Part shown: one piece after another, positions 8,069 to 12,707 of the stretch
Position numbering within the stretch: position 1 is the first letter of the stretch
How the letters are laid out: every line of letters begins with the position of its first letter
From: Candidatus Woesearchaeota archaeon
Lineage (GTDB): Archaea; Nanobdellota; Nanobdellia; Woesearchaeales; UBA11576
Reading direction: 5' to 3'
NCBI GenBank assembly: GCA_030591125.1
Contig: JAUVBP010000011.1
Span: 1-12,707, forward strand
DNA: 12,707 bases
Translations under genes and position numbers: made by a program
The notes under the pieces: generated by a model
Seen by the model: only the letters and a program-made list of their open reading frames with translations
Databases searched by the model: none
What the model was told of the DNA's origin: nothing

Positions 8069-8958
8069 TGATGAGATACTCAATAGGCATAGACATGGGC
8101 GGCACCAAGATCGAAGGAGTTCTCATGTCAGAGAAAGGGAAAGTGCTATACCGTTACAGGATACCTACCGAAGTGAATAAAGGACGTAAGAAAGTGTTGC
8201 ATAACCTTACATCGCTGATAGATGATATGAAGTCAAGACATCCAAACAAGAAATTACATGGCATAGGTGTGGGCATCCCAGGTTTTGCTGATGATAAAGG
8301 CAGGATTGTGAACATGCCCAATGCTCCGCTCCTGAATTTCAATCTTGCATCCTTCCTGAAGAGGAAGTATAGATGTTCTGTTGTTGTTGAGAACGATGCG
8401 AACTGTTTCGCTCTTGCAGAATACGCTTTTGGCGCAGGCAAAGGTTCGAAAGTCATGTTCGGCCTGATAACAGGTACGGGTGTAGGTGGAGGGATCATAA
8501 TCGATGGCAAGGTTTTCTCTGGTAGTGAAGGTGGCGCTGGCGAGATAGGACATCTTCTTCTGGACCGCTCCGCAAAGAAACTCAATGTGAATGGGAATGA
8601 TTTTGAATCATTCTGCTCAGGCCCTTCATTAGCAAAGCGATTCATCAAGGCAGGCGGTGATAAGAAGAAGTGCTTGGCTTCTGATATCATAAAATCAAAG
8701 ACCCGCATTGCAAAGACAGTTATGGATGATGAATACAGGTATCTTGGAATGATGCTCGGAGATATGGTCACTCTCATGAACCCTGATCTGATAGTCCTGG
8801 GAGGTGGAGTCTCTAACTCACTCTCTCCTAAGCTGCTTGAAAAAGAGCTCAGGAACTATACTCTCCCTTTCTCTGGCAGGAAAGTGAAGGTCAGGCACCA
8901 CAAGCTTGGCGATTCTTCAGGCGTCCGGGGTGCTGCAGCACTTGTATTCAAGCACTAG
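8065..8958 (+). CDS. ROK-family sugar kinase (probable glucokinase) lacking the ROK zinc cysteines
   Basis: The enzyme likely phosphorylates free glucose released by debranching. ATG 8065 overlaps the debrancher stop (ATGA) and gives 297 residues; ATGs at 8068 and 8071 are also possible. A longer reading from 8023 only adds residues overlapping the upstream gene. Motifs are GIDMGGTKIEG (8-18, phosphate loop), GVGIPG, ENDAN at 109-113 with D111 as the catalytic base, and LITGTGVGGG (134-143). GEIGH at 159-163 holds H163, and FCSGPS is at 183-188. The usual CxCGxxGCxE zinc motif should fall at about 172-181, but those cysteine positions read K172, N174 and D179; E181 is kept. Sugar specificity cannot be read from the sequence; mannose or N-acetyl sugars are alternatives, though the context favours glucose. 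Confidence 0.88.
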   Translation: MMMRYSIGIDMGGTKIEGVLMSEKGKVLYRYRIPTEVNKGRKKVLHNLTSLIDDMKSRHPNKKLHGIGVGIPGFADDKGRIVNMPNAPLLNFNLASFLKRKYRCSVVVENDANCFALAEYAFGAGKGSKVMFGLITGTGVGGGIIIDGKVFSGSEGGAGEIGHLLLDRSAKKLNVNGNDFESFCSGPSLAKRFIKAGGDKKKCLASDIIKSKTRIAKTVMDDEYRYLGMMLGDMVTLMNPDLIVLGGGVSNSLSPKLLEKELRNYTLPFSGRKVKVRHHKLGDSSGVRGAAALVFKH

Positions 8959-8960
8959 AG

Positions 8961-8980
8961 CCGCTCTAAAACGCGGTTTT
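8961..8980 (+). terminator. GC-rich hairpin plus T4 just after the kinase stop
   Basis: CCGC (8961-8964) pairs with GCGG (8973-8976), followed by TTTT (8977-8980). The alternative AAAAC/GTTTT (8968-8972 and 8976-8980) also pairs. It begins 3 bases after the stop and probably ends the glycogen operon, together with the next structure. Confidence 0.4.
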
Positions 8981-8984
8981 CGCA

Positions 8985-9035
8985 AGACTATTTCTTAAAG
9001 CACCTTTGCTCATTCCGCAAAAAATAGTCTATTTT
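8985..9035 (+). terminator. Long nested stem-loop ending in ATTTT
   Basis: The outer arms AGACTATTT (8985-8993) and AAATAGTCT (9022-9030) are perfectly complementary over 9 bases. An inner stem TTTGC (9005-9009)/GCAAA (9017-9021) stacks directly on the 3' arm, leaving an 11-base bulge on the 5' side. ATTTT follows at 9031-9035. This suits a second terminator or 3'-end element. A small structured RNA is an alternative, but nothing else supports it. Confidence 0.4.
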
Positions 9036-9036
9036 C

Positions 9037-9052
9037 GTCACTTTAGAGTGAC
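9037..9052 (+). promoter_or_regulatory. Dyad upstream of the TATA box, possible regulator site
   Basis: GTCACT-TTAG-AGTGAC is a perfect 6+6 inverted repeat starting 30 bases before the TATA box. Its TCAC/GTGA half-sites recall the TATCAC-N5-GTGATA site of the sugar-responsive TrmBL1 regulator in Thermococcales, but the spacer is one base longer. It could also be an RNA hairpin. Function is inferred. Confidence 0.3.
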
Positions 9053-9060
9053 TACAAACC

Positions 9061-9074
9061 GAAAGCTTTATATA
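9061..9074 (+). promoter_or_regulatory. Strong archaeal promoter (BRE and TATA box) for the GH15-like gene
   Basis: GAAAGC followed by TTTATATA (9067-9074) is a near-ideal purine-rich BRE plus archaeal TATA box. A start site about 25 bases beyond the box centre falls near 9094-9098. That leaves a leader of about 25 bases that includes the SD. It is the best promoter in the window. Confidence 0.7.
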
Positions 9075-9098
9075 GTTAGTACTACACAGTACTAATTA
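9073..9098 (+). promoter_or_regulatory. Operator-like perfect dyad between TATA box and transcription start
   Basis: TTAGTACT (9076-9083), ACAC, AGTACTAA (9088-9095) is a perfect 8+8 inverted repeat. It extends imperfectly to 11+11 (9073-9098). It begins one base after the TATA box and covers the predicted start site, where a bound dimer would block polymerase recruitment. This is typical of archaeal repressor operators. The regulator is not in the window. Confidence 0.55.
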
Positions 9099-9105
9099 GT
9101 TGATT

Positions 9106-9112
9106 GGAGGTG
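9106..9112 (+). promoter_or_regulatory. Strong ribosome binding site supporting the GTG start at 9120
   Basis: GGAGGTG lies 7 bases before GTG 9120 and is the strongest SD in the window. It justifies the non-ATG start. Confidence 0.75.
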
Positions 9113-9119
9113 GTTCAAG

Positions 9120-10130
9120 GTGACTTCGCAGATTATAGACACATCAATTGACATTCTTAAGCAGCTTCAGCACCCTAAAGGACTGTTCGTAGCTGCACTC
9201 GATAAACGCACTCATTATTCCAGGCAGGCCTGGATCCGTGATAATATCTACTGCGCCCTGGGCTTTGAAGCGACACAGCGACATGCAGAGGTAGTCAAGG
9301 CCTATCGCGCACTCCTGGATGTATTCCTTAAACATGAGCATAAGATAGATTGGGCAATAGTTGAGAAGCCTGATGATAAATGGAAATACATCCATGCACG
9401 CTTTGATCCTGAAACTTTTGAGGAGTTCAACCAGGATTGGGGTAATATGCAGAATGATTCTATCGGAGCATTCCTTTTCAAGATAGGAGACCTTGAATCA
9501 AAAGGTATCAAGGTCATCCGTAACAAGGATGATGAGAGGATACTCCAGAAACTAGTATACTACTTGAATTCGATCCAGTACTGGCAGGACAAGGACAACG
9601 GAGTGTGGGAAGAGAATGAAGAGGTCCACGCTTCCTCAGTAGGTGCCTGCGTCGCTGGACTCAAAAAGATATCAAAGATCATTGATGTTCCTGCAGTTCT
9701 TATACAGAAAGGCGAGGAAACCTTAAACCAACTATTGCCAAGGGAGTCTGAGAGCAAAGACGTGGACTTAGCGCTGCTTTCCCTGATATACCCTTACGGT
9801 GTTGTATCAGATGAGCAGAGGGAACAGATTCTCCAGAATGTTGAGAGTAAGCTGGTTCGGGAACGCGGAGTGATCCGTTATACTGACGATTACTATTTCA
9901 ACAGGAACGGAGAAGCAGAGTGGACATTCGGATTCCCTTGGCTCTCTATTATCTACAAACAGCTGAACAGGCCTGACAAGACCGCATTCTACCTGAGGAA
10001 GACATTGGAAGTGGTCAACGATGCTAGTGAGCTACCTGAACTGTACTACGCAGACTCCGACGAGCATAACGAGAACACTCCGTTGGGCTGGGGCCAAAGC
10101 CTGATGATAGTTGCATTGACACAGGGATGA
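9120..10130 (+). CDS. GH15-family protein resembling the N-domain of phosphorylase kinase alpha
   Basis: The 336-residue alpha/alpha-barrel protein starts at GTG 9120, set by the SD GGAGGTG. It has WIRDNIYCALGF (38-49), QNDSIG (111-116), and GVWEENEEVHASSVGA with E164 in the usual GH15 general-acid position. HASSVGACVAGLKKI, DLALLSLIYPYGVV, EAEWTFGFPW and a closing PELYYAD/GWGQSLMI follow. The NASSVG-type block and the final WGQSL resemble the glucoamylase-like domain of phosphorylase kinase alpha/beta more than bacterial glucoamylases. The latter carry a second catalytic Glu before a late Gln, where Gly is found here. It may trim maltodextrins or regulate glycogen enzymes by binding glucan. 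It has its own regulated promoter. No signal peptide is seen, so it is intracellular. The GH15 clan is well supported; activity is uncertain. Confidence 0.8.
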   Translation: MTSQIIDTSIDILKQLQHPKGLFVAALDKRTHYSRQAWIRDNIYCALGFEATQRHAEVVKAYRALLDVFLKHEHKIDWAIVEKPDDKWKYIHARFDPETFEEFNQDWGNMQNDSIGAFLFKIGDLESKGIKVIRNKDDERILQKLVYYLNSIQYWQDKDNGVWEENEEVHASSVGACVAGLKKISKIIDVPAVLIQKGEETLNQLLPRESESKDVDLALLSLIYPYGVVSDEQREQILQNVESKLVRERGVIRYTDDYYFNRNGEAEWTFGFPWLSIIYKQLNRPDKTAFYLRKTLEVVNDASELPELYYADSDEHNENTPLGWGQSLMIVALTQG

Positions 10131-10165
10131 GTGAGGTCTGACAGGACAATACAGATGATTCTAAA

Positions 10166-10275
10166 ATGAACCTCGAAGCCCGCCTCAAGAGAGTTGTAGA
10201 CGAAGATCCTGATAAGTACAGCCCTGAATCGATTATGAGGGTGCACCAATTTATTCTTTGGACTGAAGAGCACCC
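10166..10275 (+). repeat. Leader module, copy 1 of a direct duplication
   Basis: This codes the first ~36 residues of the repeat protein and recurs at 11722-11831, offset 1556. Identical blocks include the first 23 bases (10166-10188) and 29 bases at 10241-10269. This shows the two genes arose by tandem duplication. Confidence 0.8.
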
Positions 10276-11725
10276 TAATAAACGAAGACAGTGGAATGCG
10301 TTCGACGATATTGAAGATTTTAAACTATATTATAATACAGACCCCTCATTGAAAGATAAAGAGAGGGGTGAGTTAGCGAATGGTCCTGACGAAATCGGGA
10401 GAAAATTCTATAATGCAATAGCCCTATTTTTCGAAAGAAAGAAAATAAGAGACAAAAAACAAAAAGAAGATCTTTTGATGTGGTTTCCTAAAAAGAAATT
10501 CAGATGGACAACATTTACTACAATCAAAGAATTCAAAGATGCCTACAATAGTGACCCTAACCTCAAAGGAAAAGCCAGTAGTGAACTACAGGAAAACAAA
10601 GACGGGGGAAGCGCGTTCTATGCAGCACTTTATAAATTATGTAAAAAATTATCAAAAGGAGATAAAAAAGTCAAAGAAAAATTGATGGAGTGGATTCCAA
10701 CCAAACTTTACAACTGGTTTGAATACACCACAATAGAACACTTCAAAAGAGAATACAACAATAACCCGTTATTTAAAGGAAAATTCCGTTCAGAAATTGC
10801 AAATGATACCACGAACGGCGGGTCCAGATTCTATTCTGCACTTAAAAGATTCTGCAATAATGAATCTAAAGGGGATACTAAAAAGAAGGACGAGCTCATG
10901 AGCTGGCTGCCAGAATCTGACATTTATCGTTGGAAAAAATTCACCAAAATCGAACAGTTCAAGATCGAATATGAAACAAACAATCACTTGAGAGGAAAGA
11001 CCGGGCAAGAACTTTCAAAAGACACCCGACATGGAGGAAAAGCATTCCATAGTGCCCTTGGAAGATTCTGCCGTAAAGAATCGAAAAGGCAGGGTATTGA
11101 CAGAGCTGAACTATTAATTTGGCTTCCTTACTCAACCAAAGCGCCAAAATATGATTTTGGAAGAGGTCAGTTGAGATTCGGATCAAACCCTGAACGCATA
11201 GTTGGAATGATTCTCAATAAATACGGACTTCTCAAGAGACCTGAAGAAGGTATTAATGTCCACGTGATGACAAACGGGAACCACCAGCACAATCTTGATT
11301 TTCTGACAGGAAATACATTCATAGAATACCACCCGCTAAGCATAGGCGAAAAAAAGAAAGGACTCACTTTTGAAGACGTTTTTGATATACGATGGAACAA
11401 CATCACAAACCCAGAATACCAGCAGCACTGGTTCTGGATGTTTGAAGACATCAATGACCTCCATTACATATTGCAGGATCCTGAAATCAAACCCTTGATG
11501 AACAAGAAATACCAGAATCTTACTTACAATCAGTTCAAGGATCATGTCAACGAAGCATACGATAAAGCCCGAGAATATGACCAGAAACAAGAGGTAAAGA
11601 AGCAGAAAGCTGAGCTTAACAGCATCCTGAAGTTCTCTTATGATTTCATGGAGAGTATATACCCAACACGAGAGACCCCTGCAGCCAACGATGACATTGA
11701 ACTGGCAGATGAGGTTGCAGCATGA
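10166..11725 (+). CDS. Tandem-repeat protein with C-terminal PD-(D/E)XK-like nuclease domain
   Basis: I do not recognise a named family. The 519 residues divide into three parts. A leader (1-42) begins MNLEARLKRVV and ends in HQFILWTEE. Four repeats of 70-72 residues follow, starting at W43, W114, W184 and W256. Each has W..F.T/KI..F...Y, then a GK..EL block, GG..FY/H.AL..FC, and a closing W-L/I/F-P. The C-terminal domain has SNPERIV (340-346, E343), NLDFLTGN (D378) and FIEYHPL (E387, H389). This order (helix Glu, Asp, hydrophobic-E-x-K/H) matches PD-(D/E)XK nucleases with His in place of Lys. A charged, coiled-coil-like tail (about 470-500) ends the protein. The repeats look like a DNA-binding array, so a site-specific or homing-type nuclease is a fair guess. 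No close SD precedes ATG 10166, but the paralogue has the same leader start. Its stop overlaps the paralogue's ATG. Coding is certain; function is inferred. Confidence 0.75.
   Translation: MNLEARLKRVVDEDPDKYSPESIMRVHQFILWTEEHPNKRRQWNAFDDIEDFKLYYNTDPSLKDKERGELANGPDEIGRKFYNAIALFFERKKIRDKKQKEDLLMWFPKKKFRWTTFTTIKEFKDAYNSDPNLKGKASSELQENKDGGSAFYAALYKLCKKLSKGDKKVKEKLMEWIPTKLYNWFEYTTIEHFKREYNNNPLFKGKFRSEIANDTTNGGSRFYSALKRFCNNESKGDTKKKDELMSWLPESDIYRWKKFTKIEQFKIEYETNNHLRGKTGQELSKDTRHGGKAFHSALGRFCRKESKRQGIDRAELLIWLPYSTKAPKYDFGRGQLRFGSNPERIVGMILNKYGLLKRPEEGINVHVMTNGNHQHNLDFLTGNTFIEYHPLSIGEKKKGLTFEDVFDIRWNNITNPEYQQHWFWMFEDINDLHYILQDPEIKPLMNKKYQNLTYNQFKDHVNEAYDKAREYDQKQEVKKQKAELNSILKFSYDFMESIYPTRETPAANDDIELADEVAA
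10292..11149 (+). repeat. Four 70-72-residue protein repeats (gene 1)
   Basis: Units begin at the tryptophan codons for W43, W114, W184 and W256. Conserved positions are F/Y before T-T/K-I, F-K, a tyrosine in helix 1, G-K (D-K in unit 1), E-L/I, GG with F-Y/H and A-L/I, and W-L/I/F-P at the end. The units are clearly diverged, in contrast to gene 2. Confidence 0.85.
11711..11716 (+). promoter_or_regulatory. Ribosome binding site for the second repeat gene
   Basis: GAGGTT ends 5 bases before ATG 11722, inside the last codons of the first gene. It supports independent re-initiation at the ATGA overlap. Confidence 0.5.
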
Positions 11726-11831
11726 ACCTCGAAGCCCGCCTCAAAAGAGTTGTCAACAAAGATCCAGATAGGTATGATCCTGAATCAGTGATGCGAGTGC
11801 ACCAATTTATTCTTTGGACTGAAGAAAATCC
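11722..11831 (+). repeat. Leader module, copy 2 of a direct duplication
   Basis: This is the counterpart of 10166-10275. The 29-base block at 11797-11825 is identical to 10241-10269. Confidence 0.8.
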
Positions 11832-12707
11832 AGATGAAAGGCAGCCTTGGTTCAATGCCTTTGAAGAAATTGATGATTTTAAGTTATATTACCACACCAA
11901 TACAGCGTTAAACGGAAAAACTTCAAAAGAACTGAGCAGAGACACAGAAAATGGAGGTAAAAAGTTCTACGCAGCACTTACTAAATTCTGTAACGAAATA
12001 TCTGAAAGAACAGGTAACAGTTTAAGAGAACTTACGCCCTGGCTTCCAAGAGATAAAAACGACTGGTCAGAATTCACAAAAATAGACAACTTCAGAAAAG
12101 AATACGAGACAAACCCAAAACTAAAAGGAAAAACCCCTAGAGAACTATGTAAAGATACAAAAAACGGAGGCAGTAGGTTCTACGACGCACTGATGAGTTT
12201 CTGTGACGAAGAGATAACAAAGACAGGCAAAACATTAAGAGAATTGACAGACTGGCTGCCAAGGAAAAGAAATAATCTATCAAGATTGAAGACTCTTGAG
12301 GATTTCAGGAAAGAATACGTTACAAATCCAGATCTCGAAGGAAAAACGCCTGTCGAGATGAAGAACAATGTGAAAACTTACGTTAGGAGCTTCTACCGTA
12401 GATTGCAAAAGTTCTGCAAGAAAGAAGCAGAGAAGACCAACAAGAGCTTTATAGAACTCACAAAATGGATATCAAGACAAAAAAATAATTGGTCAAAATT
12501 CACGACAATAGACAACTTCAGGAGAGAATACGAGACAAACCCCAAATTCAAAGATAAAACCCCAAAAGAACTGAACAGAGACACAAAAAACGGAGGCAGT
12601 AGGTTCTACGACGCACTGATGAGTTTCTGTGACGAAGAGATAACAAAGACAGGCAAAACATTAAGAGAATTGACAGACTGGCTGCCAAGGAAAAGAAATA
12701 ATCTATC
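11722..12707 (+). CDS. Second tandem-repeat protein, paralogue of the preceding gene (3' partial)
   Basis: The frame is open from ATG 11722 to the window edge, giving at least 328 residues. It starts in an ATGA overlap with the first repeat gene, with GAGGTT just upstream. The leader MNLEARLKRVVNKDPDRY and HQFILWTEE match the paralogue nearly residue for residue. Repeats of 71-72 residues start at W43, W115, L186, W257 and L328. Units 2 and 4 are almost identical, and units 3 and 5 both open with LS instead of WS, so the array alternates A-B-A-B. Unit 3 is the most diverged: NGG is replaced by TYV. Lysine is coded almost only by AAA (16 of the first 19), unlike the glycogen genes. Whether a nuclease domain follows cannot be seen. 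It is probably a DNA-binding repeat protein by analogy with its neighbour; function is unknown. Confidence 0.8.
   Translation, partial: MNLEARLKRVVNKDPDRYDPESVMRVHQFILWTEENPDERQPWFNAFEEIDDFKLYYHTNTALNGKTSKELSRDTENGGKKFYAALTKFCNEISERTGNSLRELTPWLPRDKNDWSEFTKIDNFRKEYETNPKLKGKTPRELCKDTKNGGSRFYDALMSFCDEEITKTGKTLRELTDWLPRKRNNLSRLKTLEDFRKEYVTNPDLEGKTPVEMKNNVKTYVRSFYRRLQKFCKKEAEKTNKSFIELTKWISRQKNNWSKFTTIDNFRREYETNPKFKDKTPKELNRDTKNGGSRFYDALMSFCDEEITKTGKTLRELTDWLPRKRNNL
12157..12281 (+). repeat. Perfect 125-base direct repeat, copy A
   Basis: Every base matches 12583-12707 (offset 426). Just upstream the two copies differ at single positions, for example 12156 T versus 12582 C. Identity may extend past the window edge. 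Confidence 0.9.
12583..12707 (+). repeat. Perfect 125-base direct repeat, copy B (runs to the window edge)
   Basis: This is the second copy of 12157-12281. The match is still perfect at the last base of the window, so its true length is unknown. Confidence 0.9.

Larger units (their letters stand above)
11848..12707 (+). repeat. 71-residue protein repeat array (gene 2), two-unit higher-order structure
   Basis: Units start at codons for W43, W115, L186, W257 and L328 (the last cut by the window). From 12061 onward the sequence also repeats every 426 bases, which is two units. The array continues beyond the window. Confidence 0.85.

Noticed and set aside
8154..8777. 207-codon open frame on the minus strand
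   Set aside because: It is a shadow of the ROK kinase gene: Ser/Pro-rich, no SD, no recognisable domain.
10131..10165. Separate promoter for the first repeat gene
   Set aside because: The 35-base gap has no TATA box or close SD. Co-transcription with the GH15-like gene is simpler.
12157..12707. CRISPR array
   Set aside because: The identical units are 125 bases or more, only two copies lie in the window, and they sit in frame within a protein repeat. There is no short repeat/spacer pattern.
10292..12707. TALE or PPR repeats
   Set aside because: Those repeats are about 34-35 residues with different consensus residues. These units are 70-72 residues with W, GG-FY and WLP landmarks.

Overview
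The window is archaeal, most likely from a DPANN-type genome (Woesearchaeota/Pacearchaeota-like). That placement is an inference from three things: TATA-box promoters, GAGGTG-type ribosome binding sites, and tightly packed same-strand genes with ATGA overlaps. The protein set also fits: a MinD-like ATPase, a eukaryote-type (GT3) glycogen synthase, an archaeal-type debranching enzyme and a small HHxN/NDFxxW domain family. All genes are on the + strand. I saw no rRNA, tRNA, CRISPR array or insertion sequence.

Layout. Bases 1-176 are the tail of a gene whose product resembles the N-terminal domain of the next gene; a terminator-like stem overlaps its stop. Bases 290-1893 hold a two-gene unit: an unknown helical protein and a MinD/ParA-type ATPase with a MinD-like C-terminal amphipathic tail. 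Bases 1955-8958 are a glycogen/hexose-phosphate cluster: GT3 glycogen synthase, GalT-like nucleotidyltransferase, phosphoglucomutase/phosphomannomutase, debranching enzyme and ROK sugar kinase. The last three are joined by 4-base overlaps. Bases 8959-9119 form a dense control region: hairpins, then a strong TATA box, a perfect 8+8 dyad just downstream of it, and a strong SD. This drives a GH15/phosphorylase-kinase-alpha-like gene (9120-10130).

Bases 10166-12707 hold two tandem, overlapping paralogues made of 70-72-residue repeats. The first ends in a domain that looks like a PD-(D/E)XK nuclease. The second runs off the window and contains a 426-base higher-order repeat with 125 identical bases. 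These two genes are AAA-lysine rich and look like later arrivals behind the glycogen locus.

How it may work together (inference). ROK kinase makes glucose-6-P and the mutase makes glucose-1-P. The GalT-like enzyme may supply the NDP-glucose, since no pyrophosphorylase is present. The GT3 enzyme extends glycogen; the debrancher and possibly the GH15-like protein act on breakdown or control. The MinD-like ATPase and its partner could position a cargo, perhaps glycogen granules, but only gene adjacency supports that.
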